From Colwellia sp. PAMC 20917 (lineage in GTDB: Bacteria; Pseudomonadota; Gammaproteobacteria; Enterobacterales; Alteromonadaceae): 64,000 bases of DNA. Below, piece after piece: positions 35,372 through 45,456 of the stretch; position 1 is the stretch's first letter; each line of letters opens with the position of its first letter. Location: contig NZ_CP014944.1 of assembly GCF_001767295.1 (NCBI RefSeq), positions 620,001-684,000 on the forward strand, in the 5' to 3' direction. The notes beneath the pieces are model-generated. The model was not told the DNA's origin and ran no database searches. It was given only the letters and a program-made list of their open reading frames with translations. The translations under genes and the position numbers were made by a program.

Positions 35372-36466
35372 TTGAAAACATTTACTTGTCAATGTGGCAA
35401 AATTTTACACTTCGCAAATAGCCAGTGCGTTGCCTGTGGTGTAATGCTTGGATTTTTACCTGATGATTTAAAGTTAAGTGCGTTAACACCGCATAATCAA
35501 AGTCAAAAATTAGGATTGTACCAAGCAAACAACGGTCGTTTGTATCGACAATGTAAAAATTATTGGCAATACAGCGTATGTAATTGGATGGTGCCAATTG
35601 AGGATCACAATGAACTTTGTCCATCATGTCGTTTAAACACCACCATTCCAAACCTAAATGATGAAGAAAACATTGGCTTGTGGTTCAACATGGAGCAAGC
35701 GAAACGTCGGCTACTTTATACTCTGTTTAAATTGAGTCTACCGGTAGTGGATCGCCATACAGATGCTAAAAGTGGTCTGGGGTTTGCGTTTTTAGAAGAT
35801 GAGCTTGAAGACGAATATGGTAATGAGCTCACCATTAAAAACTATGTACTTACCGGCCACAATTCCGGGTTAATTACTCTTAATTTAAATGAAGCACTGC
35901 CGAGCGCAAGAATGGAAATGCGCGAAAAGATGAATGAGAGTTACCGGACGCTTATTGGGCATTTCAGGCATGAATCTGGACATTATTATTGGGATCGCTT
36001 AATTAAAAACTCTGATCGCGTTATCGAATTTAGACAACTATTTGGTGATGAGAATATTAGCTATAAGCAAGCAATGGATAATTATTATCTCAATGGCCCA
36101 GCAGCTAATTGGCAAAATGTTTGGATCAGTGCTTATGCCAGTATGCACCCTTGGGAAGATTGGGCTGAGACATGGGCACATTACCTACATATGGTCGATA
36201 CCTTAGAAACAGCCAGTAATGTTGATCTAAGTATTTCAGGTCACCAAGTTTTAAACCCACTGGTAAAAAACGCTCATGTCGATAAAGATTACACCGCCAT
36301 CAGCTTTACCCAACTCTTTAATGATTGGTGTCGGCTAACCGTCGCTCTCAATTCAATTAACCGTAGTATGGGTCTTGATGATGCTTACCCTTTTGTAATT
36401 TCAATCACGGCCTTAGATAAATTACGCTTTGTTCATGAAACCATTAAATATGAAAGTTTTACATAA
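35372..36466 (+). CDS. Putative zinc-binding metallopeptidase (Peptidase_Mx type) with zinc ribbon
   Basis: 364 residues. An N-terminal zinc ribbon (CQCGKILHFANSQCVACG, residues 5-22) and further Cys pairs (CKNYWQYSVCN, CPSC) are followed by a gluzincin-like motif HFRHESGHYYWD (HESGH). ARMEMREKMNESYRTLIG and PWEDWAETWAHYLHM are conserved parts of this family. It is usually encoded next to alpha-E and circularly permuted ATP-grasp proteins, as here (71 bases upstream of the ATP-grasp gene). The start is TTG 35372. It probably has a proteolytic role, but no substrate is known. Confidence 0.82.
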   Translation: MKTFTCQCGKILHFANSQCVACGVMLGFLPDDLKLSALTPHNQSQKLGLYQANNGRLYRQCKNYWQYSVCNWMVPIEDHNELCPSCRLNTTIPNLNDEENIGLWFNMEQAKRRLLYTLFKLSLPVVDRHTDAKSGLGFAFLEDELEDEYGNELTIKNYVLTGHNSGLITLNLNEALPSARMEMREKMNESYRTLIGHFRHESGHYYWDRLIKNSDRVIEFRQLFGDENISYKQAMDNYYLNGPAANWQNVWISAYASMHPWEDWAETWAHYLHMVDTLETASNVDLSISGHQVLNPLVKNAHVDKDYTAISFTQLFNDWCRLTVALNSINRSMGLDDAYPFVISITALDKLRFVHETIKYESFT

Positions 36467-36537
36467 AATTCAATAATTTGATTCTGTTAGTAGACAATAC
36501 TGCTTACTAACAGCATCAACTAAAGAAAAGGTGCTAA

Positions 36538-37992
36538 ATGACTATTCGTTGGGACAATTATAATGTTACGAATTTACATGATGAATTAATTGAAGACACT
36601 GATAAACCTAGGTACTTTGCCGATGATCTCTGCCGCTACTTAAGTGACTTAACGCTTAAAGATATTACCGAAGTAAAAGCAGCCGCTGATTCAGCCATCC
36701 ATACAATGGGGATCAGCTTTAGAATATACAACGATGAAGAAGGATCTATTGATAGAGCTTGGCCATTTGATGTTATTCCACGCCTTATTGATAAAAAAGA
36801 ATGGCAAGGTATAGAAATTGGTCTAAAGCAAAGGGTTAAAGCATTAAATCTATTTATTAATGACCTTTATAATGAACAAAATATTATTAAAGACGGTATA
36901 TTTCCCGCTCATTTATTAGAAAAATCAAAAAACTTTTTACCGCAATGTCGTGGTTTTACACCGCCACTAGGCATTTGGGCGCATATTTGCGGCTCAGATC
37001 TCGTTAGAGACAATGACGGTAAGGTTTACGTATTAGAAGACAACCTTCGTGTGCCATCAGGTGTTTCATACATGCTAGAAAATCGCCATGTAATGAAACG
37101 TGTATTCCCAGAGATGTTTGAAAAATACAGCATTTCACCTGTTGATGATTACACTTCAGATCTATATGACATGCTCGCAGAATTGTCGCCACGCGACATA
37201 CCAGAGCCAGAAATCGTCGTATTAACCCCAGGTATTTACAACTCTGCTTATTTCGAACATGCTTATCTTGCTCAACAGATGGGTGCAGAACTTGTTGAAG
37301 GTAACGATTTAGTCGTCGATGAAAACGATGAAGTTTTTATGCGTACTATTGAAGGATTAACACGTGTTGATGTTGTGTATCGTCGAATTGATGACGCCTT
37401 TTTAGATCCCGAAGTATTTGATCCCGATTCTACGTTAGGTGTTCCCGGTATTATGCGCGCCTGGAAAGCAGGTAAAGTCGCTTTAGCGAATGCTCCCGGT
37501 GCTGGCGTGGCGGATGACAAAGTCGTTTACGCTTTTGTTCCAGAAATAATTGAATATTATCTCAAAGAAAAACCCATCTTGAACAATGTGCCTACCTACA
37601 AATGTATTAATGAAGACGACAGACAATTCGTCTTAGATAACATTGCCGATATGGTGGTAAAACCCGCCAATGAATCCGGTGGATATGGCATGTTAATCGG
37701 CCCTCATGCTAAACCTGAAGAGCATGAAGCCTTTAAAAAACTGATCATTGCCGACCCACGTAATTATATTGCTCAACCTATGCTTATGTTATCAACAGCA
37801 CCGACTATGGTAGGTACTGAAGTAGAGCCAAGACACCTTGATTTACGCCCCTTTATTTTAAGTGGTAAAAACATTTCGGTCACTACTGGCGGTTTAACCC
37901 GCGTTGCCTTAACAAAAGGTTCAATTGTGGTTAACTCATCACAAGGTGGTGGTAGTAAAGATACTTGGATTGTTGATATGGAGGGAGAATAA
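36538..37992 (+). CDS. Circularly permuted type-2 ATP-grasp protein
   Basis: 484 residues of the DUF404/DUF407 class. Recognisable segments are RGFTPPLGIWAHICGSDLVRD, VYVLEDNLRVPSGVSYMLENR, LTPGIYNSAYFEHAYLAQQMG and the nucleotide-binding DMVVKPANESGGYGMLIGP. The family is predicted to form an amide bond between peptide-like substrates, but no activity is known for this protein. It is followed after 2 bases by the alpha-E gene, so the two are translationally close-coupled, and preceded by the zinc peptidase gene. The set is typical of this family. Confidence 0.92.
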   Translation: MTIRWDNYNVTNLHDELIEDTDKPRYFADDLCRYLSDLTLKDITEVKAAADSAIHTMGISFRIYNDEEGSIDRAWPFDVIPRLIDKKEWQGIEIGLKQRVKALNLFINDLYNEQNIIKDGIFPAHLLEKSKNFLPQCRGFTPPLGIWAHICGSDLVRDNDGKVYVLEDNLRVPSGVSYMLENRHVMKRVFPEMFEKYSISPVDDYTSDLYDMLAELSPRDIPEPEIVVLTPGIYNSAYFEHAYLAQQMGAELVEGNDLVVDENDEVFMRTIEGLTRVDVVYRRIDDAFLDPEVFDPDSTLGVPGIMRAWKAGKVALANAPGAGVADDKVVYAFVPEIIEYYLKEKPILNNVPTYKCINEDDRQFVLDNIADMVVKPANESGGYGMLIGPHAKPEEHEAFKKLIIADPRNYIAQPMLMLSTAPTMVGTEVEPRHLDLRPFILSGKNISVTTGGLTRVALTKGSIVVNSSQGGGSKDTWIVDMEGE

Positions 37993-37994
37993 GT

Positions 37995-38915
37995 ATGTTA
38001 TCTCGTGTTGCAAATAATATTTTTTGGTTGGGGCGTTATCTTGAGCGTGTAGAAAACACGGCTCGTTTGGTTAATGTTAATGCTAATTTACTGCTTGATT
38101 TACCCAAACATATTAAACTGGGCTGGGAGCCTATTGTTGATATTATCTCAGAGCGTGAAGAGTTTTATCAAAGTTACGATATTGCTAGTGAAGCAAACGT
38201 GGTTAACTTCATTATAGGTGATGTTGACAACCCTAGTTCGATTAGTAGTGCTTTACATGCCGCGCGTGAAAATGCTCGAACCATACGCGAAATCATTCCA
38301 CGTGAGGCTTGGGAACAAATTAATGCCTTGTATTTATTTGCTAAAGAAAATAAAGAAGAAGCGTTAAATAGACGTTATCGTTATGGTTATTTGAACAAGA
38401 TAATTTTAGCTAATCAGGCAATTACCGGTTTATTAGCTGGCACTATGACACATGATGAAGGCTATGATTTTTTACGCTTGGGTCGTAACCTTGAGCGTGC
38501 AGATATGACCACACGCATTATCGATGTACGCTCTGCCTCGTTATTACTCAATATCGAAAATGAGCAAGCAACCTTTGATAACCTTCAATGGATGAGCGTA
38601 TTAAAGACACTCACCGCCTATCAAATGTATCGTCGGCATATGCGTTTAAGAATAAATCGTAAAGATGTTTTACGATTTTTACTGCAAGAAGAAAAATTTC
38701 CTCGCTCATTAAGTCATGCCTTACAACAAGCTGAGTTTTGTTTGGCACCCTTACCGAATAGCGAAGCAGCGATCCGTTTAGTTAAGTCTCTTAAAGCAAA
38801 GCTTAAACAGGCCAAACCAGCTATGTTGACACAAAGTGAGTTACATGAATTTATTGATGATATTCAAAAAGGTATCAATGATATTCACAATAAAACCACT
38901 GAAACATATTTTTAA
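37995..38915 (+). CDS. Alpha-E domain-containing protein (DUF403)
   Basis: 306 residues, almost entirely alpha-helical, with the family's N-terminal SRVANNIFWLGRYLERVENTARLVNVNANLLLDL and the central LRLGRNLERADMTTRIIDVRSASLL. Alpha-E proteins are encoded with permuted ATP-grasp enzymes and are thought to act as partners or carriers in their reactions; none has a proven function. The ATG (37995) lies just after the ATP-grasp stop, with GGGAG overlapping that gene's end. The terminator at 38978 closes the unit. Confidence 0.93.
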   Translation: MLSRVANNIFWLGRYLERVENTARLVNVNANLLLDLPKHIKLGWEPIVDIISEREEFYQSYDIASEANVVNFIIGDVDNPSSISSALHAARENARTIREIIPREAWEQINALYLFAKENKEEALNRRYRYGYLNKIILANQAITGLLAGTMTHDEGYDFLRLGRNLERADMTTRIIDVRSASLLLNIENEQATFDNLQWMSVLKTLTAYQMYRRHMRLRINRKDVLRFLLQEEKFPRSLSHALQQAEFCLAPLPNSEAAIRLVKSLKAKLKQAKPAMLTQSELHEFIDDIQKGINDIHNKTTETYF

Positions 38916-38977
38916 AACAATCACTTTTGCTGTGATAACACCACAGAGCTGTCTAATAAACGTTAATATTATGACCA

Positions 38978-39007
38978 AGCCGCCCTATTAAGGCGGCTAT
39001 TTTTTTA
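38978..39007 (+). terminator. Rho-independent terminator after the alpha-E gene
   Basis: AGCCGCC and GGCGGCT pair around CTATTAA and are followed by a T-run. Confidence 0.92.
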
Positions 39008-39063
39008 CGCGCTTTTTGTGGTTTCTTAAGCTCAATATCGGTTTGGCTTTTTATGACTGGCGG

Positions 39064-42000
39064 CTATTTTAATTGAAATATTTTGATTGCCTCTTTTACT
39101 TGTTCTTTGTTGATCGGTTTAACCAAATAATCATCCATCCCTGCAGACAAGCATTTCTCTTCATCTCCAACCATCGCATTGGCCGTCATAGCAACGATAG
39201 GAATACTTAAGTAACGAGCTCCTGCATTACCTTGCCTAATCGAGGCTGTCGCTTGGTAACCATCCATTTCAGGCATTTGACAGTCCATAAAAATAAAAGT
39301 AAATGGCTGGCTCTCATCACTTGCTTTAAGCTTTTCAATGGCATCCTTACCGTTAATGGCAATAACACATTGGGTTATTCCTATTTTTTTTAACACCGCC
39401 AGAGCAACCATTTGATTAACTCGATTATCTTCTACCAGTAGTAATTTAACCTTTTTTGTCCAGCTAGTATCCTCATCAGATAAACGTGTTAATTTAGCCG
39501 TGGTCACTTCACTGATGAGCTGTTTTTCAGATTCAGCTAATAAAGTGTTTAATGCTCGTTGTAAATCGGTGGTAATTACCGGTTTAGGAAAAAAACCATC
39601 AATACCACTTGCCGTGCTATCGGCTAAATTATGCTGAATGCTCATTAGCGTCATAAACATTATTTTTAGATTTTTATGCACAGGATTCAAGCGCACTGTT
39701 TTAACAAAAGCTAAAGCATCTAAGTCGGCAAGTTGTTGATTAATTATTAACAAATCATAGTAGTCATTTTCTGTTTGCTTATTAAGAGCCGTCAGCGCAG
39801 GTTGTAAGGTCGTTATGATATCAGCATCTACATGCCAACAGTTTAATTGGCGTTTAATGACGTTAGCGCAGGATTGATTTTGCTCTATCACCAGCACACG
39901 TTTGCCTTGCAAAGCTTTGACAGGTTGAGACAATAAAGAATCCGCTGATTTTTCTAACAATAAATCACAGCTAAAAGTACTACCTTCACCTGGGTTACTA
40001 TCAACATCGACACTGCCTTGCATACATAAGCAAAGCTTTTTAACGATAGCAAGACCAAGCCCTGTGCCGCCATATTCTCGTGTTGTTGAAGCATCAACTT
40101 GGCTAAACACTTCAAACAATCCTTGCTGCTTATCTTTTGGTATACCGATACCAGTATCAGATATTTCAGCAATAATTCGCCAATGCGTTGTCGAGTGATT
40201 TTGCTGACATAGACGAATAACCACCTCGCCTTGTTTGGTAAACTTAATGGCATTAGCTAATAAATTGGTCAATATTTGGCGAAGTCGATTAGAATCGCCA
40301 ACCACCAGCGACTCTTCAACATCAACAAGATCAACGATTAACTCTAAGCCTTTGTGCTGAGCTTGTTGCGCAAAAGATTCGGCTAAGTCACCAACCATAT
40401 CTCGTAAGTTAAAACTAACATTTTCAAGTTCTAACTTATTGGCGTCTATTTTGGAAAAATCTAAAACGTCGTTAATTAATGCTAAAAGCGAGTGAGCACT
40501 TTGCTGGGCAATACCGATTCGGTGATTTTGTTCTTGGCTCAGCACAGAGTCTTTAACTAAATCAAGCATACCAATAACACCATTCATTGGTGTTCGTATT
40601 TCGTGGCTCATACTGGCAAAAAATTCATTTTTAGCGGTTACCGCCACTTCTGCTTGCTCTTTCGCTTTAATAAGCGCGATTTCATTCTCAACGATTGCGC
40701 TAACGTCATAGTTCACACCTATCATTGATATCGGTTTTTTATTACTGTCGTAACTGATAATCGCTGCTGCTTTGATATACTTTGTTTCGCCATTTGGCCA
40801 TATAATTCGAAATTGTGTATCGTACTGACCGTGTAGTTCAATTGCATTAATGAATTCACGACCGGCCTTCTCGATATCTTCAGGGTGTACCCCTTTGTCC
40901 CAAACGTCTTGCGCACTTAAAGAGAGTTGACGGTCAACACCATAAAGCTTAAACATCCAATCGTCCCACTTTAATTCATTGCTAAGCAAGTTAAGTTCCC
41001 ACACACCGATGCCGGCAGAGTCTGTTGCTAATCTCATTCGTTGGTTGTGTTGGCTAATACGCTGTTGGCTTATCTTTTTATCAGTAATATCTTGAAATGA
41101 GCCATACAAACGCACGCATTTTCCATCGATAAACTCAGAACGACCACGAGCAGATACCCAAATTTCTTTGCCTTTGGCGGTGACCAACTCCATATCTTCC
41201 TCGTAAGTTCTACCGTCTTTCATACACTTGGCAATTAACGCTTGTACTTTTTCTCTACTTTCTCCTTCTTTATAAAAATTAATTGCCTGAGATAGTTCGG
41301 GTTGATAGTCATTGGGCACTTCATGAATGACTTTAGTCATTTTTGACCAGTAAACATTGTTGTTAATTAGGTCAACTTCCCAGACACCAATGCGAGCTTG
41401 CTGTGCCATTTCTTCCATTAAAGATTGTTGCCCTAACAATCTATTTTTATGTTTAACACGTGTTAACTCTGCACTTATCCAATGAGAAAATAATTGAATT
41501 AGGTCTAATTCCCTTGTGGTAAATGGGCTTGCCGCTGCCTCAGGGCCAGAAAAATTTAATGTGCCAAACAGTTTGCCATCAACAGTCAGTGGCACACCAA
41601 TATAGCTTTCTAAACCAAAAGCTTGATAACACGGGTGATCTTTTATTTTACTTTCACCAGCATGGTAAAAAGAAATAGGCTGGTTTGCATGTAAGGTATG
41701 AAAACAATAGGTATTGCCTAATTCAAAAATATCTCCAGGATTAATTTCATTGTTCGGAGTATGACAATAGGCAACTCGATATTCTTGCTGATGAATTTCA
41801 CTGATCAACGCAAGCGGTAAATTAAATATTTGTTTTCCAAGCTCTAAAATGTTTTGAATTTTATCAACTAAGCTTTTGTCTATATCCGAGGTTATTTTAT
41901 GGAGTTTATTAAGAGCCATTTCAGTTTGCTTAATACCACTAATATCGTTCTGAATAACAATAAAAGATTCGGCCTTATTATCATTGTTAATCAGTGGCAC

Positions 42001-42966
42001 TATAGTGGTACTTAACCATAGCTCTCGGCCACCTTTAATTTTATTAATGGATTCGCCATGCCAATATTCTTTAGCGATAGCTGTTAGAAATATATTTTTA
42101 TAATCATCTTGGGTATAACTTTCACCGCAGATTTCAACAACACTGTGACCAAGGATCTCTTCTTCTCGGTAACGATAAAAATCAAGAAAACGTTGATTGA
42201 CTTCCGTTAAGGTACCCTTTTCATCGACACCAACTCGATAAACAATCGCGTGCTTATTTATCGCCAGCATTAACTCGACACTTTTTTGTTTAGAAAGTGA
42301 AAGTTCATGATGATAATTGCTAATGAGTCGTTGCAGCGGCCTAAAAATAAAGAAGCTGATCGCAAATAATAAGGCCATGGAGAACAGCCATAAAAACGCT
42401 TCGAGTCGCTCTATGTTAACGATACGCTGATCAGTGTGTTGCTCTATTTTGGAAACGACTAAATCTAAAGAAATCAGTAAATTATTATTAGACTCAAGAT
42501 TGAATTTTTCTTTAACTATCGCCTCAGCATTCTTTTTGTTTTGAGTCAGACTAAGCGCGATAGCACTTTTAGCGAAGTGGTTGACCCGTTTATTAAGCTC
42601 AGTCGGCGCGTTAAAATACCATGAGTATAATTCACTAGGCATGCTATTAGATTCGTTAACCACCATCATAGTTAAAAGTTGCTGGTTAGTCGTAAATAAT
42701 TTGACCGTATCGAAGAGATTTTTTGTCACCTTCTCATCAATTTCAGCCGTAGTTATATTGTGATAATGCTGAATGGCTAGATAAGCTATTTTTTGTGACA
42801 ACATTCTTTGGCCGCCAGCAAGATTAATCGTTTCAGCATCTTTGGCTTGTTGATTAAATAATAGCATCAAACTTAAAAATGACAGGCTAATTAACACAGC
42901 AATTAACGCTATCGCTAATGAGTTACGACGTTTAATTTTCTGTTGTAGCGTTTTAATATTAGTCAT
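39064..42966 (-). CDS. Large hybrid sensor histidine kinase, PilJ-type sensor, PAS/GAF domains and two receivers
   Basis: About 1300 residues. Two membrane segments flank a periplasmic region with the type IV pili methyl-accepting motif (INLAGGQRMLSQKIAYLA). Then come PAS, GAF (PLALISEIHQQEYRVAYCHTPN), two further PAS domains (with IRLYGSFQDITDKK), and the kinase core: H-box FFASMSHEIRTPMNGVIGM, N-box NLLANAIKFT, G1 SDTGIGIPKDKQ and G2 GTGLGLAIVKKL. Two receivers follow. The first reads DLLIINQQLAD, with Asn where the phospho-acceptor Asp should be, so it is a pseudo-receiver. The second has FIFMDCQMPEMDG with Asp. ATG at 42966 (MTNIKT) is preferred to TTG at 43014, which is also possible. 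Confidence 0.9.
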   Translation of the reverse strand: MTNIKTLQQKIKRRNSLAIALIAVLISLSFLSLMLLFNQQAKDAETINLAGGQRMLSQKIAYLAIQHYHNITTAEIDEKVTKNLFDTVKLFTTNQQLLTMMVVNESNSMPSELYSWYFNAPTELNKRVNHFAKSAIALSLTQNKKNAEAIVKEKFNLESNNNLLISLDLVVSKIEQHTDQRIVNIERLEAFLWLFSMALLFAISFFIFRPLQRLISNYHHELSLSKQKSVELMLAINKHAIVYRVGVDEKGTLTEVNQRFLDFYRYREEEILGHSVVEICGESYTQDDYKNIFLTAIAKEYWHGESINKIKGGRELWLSTTIVPLINNDNKAESFIVIQNDISGIKQTEMALNKLHKITSDIDKSLVDKIQNILELGKQIFNLPLALISEIHQQEYRVAYCHTPNNEINPGDIFELGNTYCFHTLHANQPISFYHAGESKIKDHPCYQAFGLESYIGVPLTVDGKLFGTLNFSGPEAAASPFTTRELDLIQLFSHWISAELTRVKHKNRLLGQQSLMEEMAQQARIGVWEVDLINNNVYWSKMTKVIHEVPNDYQPELSQAINFYKEGESREKVQALIAKCMKDGRTYEEDMELVTAKGKEIWVSARGRSEFIDGKCVRLYGSFQDITDKKISQQRISQHNQRMRLATDSAGIGVWELNLLSNELKWDDWMFKLYGVDRQLSLSAQDVWDKGVHPEDIEKAGREFINAIELHGQYDTQFRIIWPNGETKYIKAAAIISYDSNKKPISMIGVNYDVSAIVENEIALIKAKEQAEVAVTAKNEFFASMSHEIRTPMNGVIGMLDLVKDSVLSQEQNHRIGIAQQSAHSLLALINDVLDFSKIDANKLELENVSFNLRDMVGDLAESFAQQAQHKGLELIVDLVDVEESLVVGDSNRLRQILTNLLANAIKFTKQGEVVIRLCQQNHSTTHWRIIAEISDTGIGIPKDKQQGLFEVFSQVDASTTREYGGTGLGLAIVKKLCLCMQGSVDVDSNPGEGSTFSCDLLLEKSADSLLSQPVKALQGKRVLVIEQNQSCANVIKRQLNCWHVDADIITTLQPALTALNKQTENDYYDLLIINQQLADLDALAFVKTVRLNPVHKNLKIMFMTLMSIQHNLADSTASGIDGFFPKPVITTDLQRALNTLLAESEKQLISEVTTAKLTRLSDEDTSWTKKVKLLLVEDNRVNQMVALAVLKKIGITQCVIAINGKDAIEKLKASDESQPFTFIFMDCQMPEMDGYQATASIRQGNAGARYLSIPIVAMTANAMVGDEEKCLSAGMDDYLVKPINKEQVKEAIKIFQLK

Positions 42967-43014
42967 ATTATTGTGTTTACAATCCTTTAGCAGACCCCAC
43001 GGCAATTTCAGCAA

Positions 43015-43343
43015 TGACCTGACTATCTCTAAGACATCGAGGCTAGCTTAACCCATTAATTAATTGTCGGATATTATCTCTGCCCAAGTATAGACCCTAT
43101 ATTCACATTAACTAAATATTAGATCAAATAATCAATAACTTATTCAAGGTCTATTGGCTAACTTTTATTGATAAATATCTATATGGAAGTAAAGTTATAA
43201 TAAATATAAAGCGGACTAAAATAATATTATTATATCTTCTACCGGTTTTAGATAGGTTTTAGTGATGAAAACTTTTGCCAATAGAATTATTACAGCCCTA
43301 ATCAAGCTAAAAAATTATTGTTACTCAGGTAATAGACTTAAAT
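43015..43343. other. Intergenic region between the hybrid kinase and antiporter genes
   Basis: About 330 AT-rich bases on the minus-strand side of the kinase. They should contain its promoter. I see no gene or clear hairpin. Confidence 0.4.
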
Positions 43344-44942
43344 TTAAACCATACTCTCTTTGACTAATAGCACCGCAGTTTCATGATGAGCATGAACAAA
43401 AACGTTAATATTAATCCCCGCGAGTGCCTTTTTTTCTTCAAGTGAATTCACTTTAACGACTAAGTTTGCCTTAGGATAGTAATCAAGTACGGCTTGGCAA
43501 ATTATTTGTTTGTTCTTTAATGTGTTGACCGTAATAATGATACTAGTTGTTTGCTCTACTTTTAATGATTCAAGAACGGGCGTTTTATCTAGGTGGCCAA
43601 AATAAGCGTTATAGCCACGCTTTCTTGCCAATAATACATGTTGTAAATTATCAGAAATAATTAAAAAGTTGATGCCATTACTTGTCAGTTCTTTCGCTAC
43701 AATACGACCTAAAATAGCAAAACCACAAACAATGGTGTGATTAGTCACCTTTACCGTGGTTATTTTATCGGCTTCAAAAAATTCAACAACAAAAAGTGCG
43801 GCTAATTTATAAATATTACTGACCATAAAGGGGGTTAATATCATAGATAAAACGGTAACTAATATCAGAAAACTCGCTAAATCTTTTGCTATAAGGTTTT
43901 GACTTATTGCCATAGCAAAAATCACAAAAGAAAACTCCCCTACTTGGCATAAGGCAACAGCAGATTTAATTGATTCGCTTTTATTCGATTTTTTTCTCAT
44001 CAAAAAATAAATAATCGTCGCTTTTATTATCATAACAAGGACGAGTACACTCGCAACCCAATGAAGATGAGTTATAAAATACTCAACGTCTATTTTTGTG
44101 CCAATAGAAAAGAAAAAAACACCTAAAAAAAGATCTTTATATGAAGATATATCGGATTCAACTTTCATGTGAAATTTAGTTTCAGCAATAATCATCCCCG
44201 CAATGAAAGCGCCTAAAGAATAAGTAAAGCCGAGGTTATGAGCAATAATTGATGCCCCCAATACGATAGTAAATACCGATATTAAAAACAGTTCTTCCAT
44301 TAGCGCATTCGATGAAAAATGCAGTAACCAAGCAATTATTTTTTTACCTATCGTGAACATAAAAATAATAATACCACTGGCATACAAAAAAGTTTTTAGC
44401 AGCACATCGGTTAGAGACAATTCATTATTTGAGAGAAAACCCATTAAGAGTAAAATAGGGATAACGGCTAAGTCTTGAAAAACCAGTATAGCAACTGATT
44501 TTTTACCGTAGGGTGTCACTATATCTTTTGATTTTTTCAGGTAAGGTAATACGATAGCTGTTGAAGATAAACTAAATGAAAGCGCAATAATTAATGAGGG
44601 GATCGGTTCAATATTAAAGAAATAAAATGCAAGTATAAAAATAACAATAGCGCTAAAGGTAACTTGGATAAAACCATTAAAAAATATCAATTCCTTCATT
44701 TTACCTAGCTTCGAAAAAGACATTTCCAAGCCAATCGTAAACATAAGAAAAACAATACCAAATTCACCAATAAGCTCAAGGGAATGAATATTGTCACTAC
44801 CATTGAAATCAAAAACATTGCTTACTATGGTGCCGGTAATAATGTAACCAATAATGTGCGATATTGAGAACTTGGTTAACACTATATTGATAACGCTAGC
44901 GAGTGCTAACGAGACTGCAATAATAACAAGTATAGCGTCCAT
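43344..44942 (-). CDS. CPA2-type cation:proton antiporter with TrkA-N domain (KefB-like)
   Basis: 532 residues from ATG 44942, preceded by AAAGGA at a good distance. About 12 membrane helices form the Na+/H+ exchanger part, with GEFGIVFLMFTIGLEMSFSKL and ALSFSLSSTAIVLPYLKKS. Then comes a C-terminal RCK/TrkA-N domain that reads HTIVCGFAILGRIVAKELTSNG. The last glycine-rich turn CGFAILG departs from the GxGxxG motif, so NAD binding may be weak. K+ efflux or K+/H+ exchange is the family role (KefB/KefC). The frame open to 45035 is unsupported. Confidence 0.85.
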   Translation of the reverse strand: MDAILVIIAVSLALASVINIVLTKFSISHIIGYIITGTIVSNVFDFNGSDNIHSLELIGEFGIVFLMFTIGLEMSFSKLGKMKELIFFNGFIQVTFSAIVIFILAFYFFNIEPIPSLIIALSFSLSSTAIVLPYLKKSKDIVTPYGKKSVAILVFQDLAVIPILLLMGFLSNNELSLTDVLLKTFLYASGIIIFMFTIGKKIIAWLLHFSSNALMEELFLISVFTIVLGASIIAHNLGFTYSLGAFIAGMIIAETKFHMKVESDISSYKDLFLGVFFFSIGTKIDVEYFITHLHWVASVLVLVMIIKATIIYFLMRKKSNKSESIKSAVALCQVGEFSFVIFAMAISQNLIAKDLASFLILVTVLSMILTPFMVSNIYKLAALFVVEFFEADKITTVKVTNHTIVCGFAILGRIVAKELTSNGINFLIISDNLQHVLLARKRGYNAYFGHLDKTPVLESLKVEQTTSIIITVNTLKNKQIICQAVLDYYPKANLVVKVNSLEEKKALAGININVFVHAHHETAVLLVKESMV

Positions 44943-45114
44943 ATTATCCTTTAAATTCGTCTGTTGATGTATAGTAAAATTTAACTCATTAACGTCTATG
45001 CACATTACAGACCATATAATATGAAAATTTAACATTCAAATACAATAACTTAAACAATCACTAACACACTGTTTATTTTTAATACTCAATTAATCGCTCC
45101 ATTTTAAAGCGCAA

Positions 45115-45129
45115 GCACCATAGCGGTGC
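45115..45129 (+). promoter_or_regulatory. NtrC-type enhancer site upstream of the urease operon
   Basis: GCACC-ATAGC-GGTGC is a perfect 5-bp inverted repeat with a 5-base spacer that matches the NtrC consensus. It lies 256 bases upstream of the sigma-54 promoter, a normal enhancer distance. Confidence 0.75.
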
Positions 45130-45370
45130 AATACCCTCCATGATTCTATTGGTGAACTAGCCACCGTGATAAGTGTTTAATTTAATTCACAGCTAAACCT
45201 TTGTCTTCTAAAGACAATAAAACCGTAAAATCATACTGACATTGTCTTTGACACCAGCGTAATAAAAAAAGTAAAAACAATAACTTAACAAAAAAAAGCC
45301 AGACTTAGATGACATTATTTTTTTAACCAATCAATCTCGTTATAACACTGAAATAATTAACTTTTATTAT

Positions 45371-45387
45371 TTGGCGTAGTTTGTGCA
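45371..45387 (+). promoter_or_regulatory. Probable sigma-54 promoter of the urease operon
   Basis: TTGGC-GTAGTTTGT-GCA keeps 10 bases between the GG (-24) and GC (-12) elements, as in sigma-54 promoters, though the -12 box reads GTGCA rather than TTGCA. Start of transcription would be near 45398, about 60 bases before ureD. Confidence 0.65.
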
Positions 45388-45456
45388 AAACAACTTTAGC
45401 CATGCATCCCCTTCTACTTTCAGCGAAAGTTAGAATAAAAAGTAGCCCATATAACC

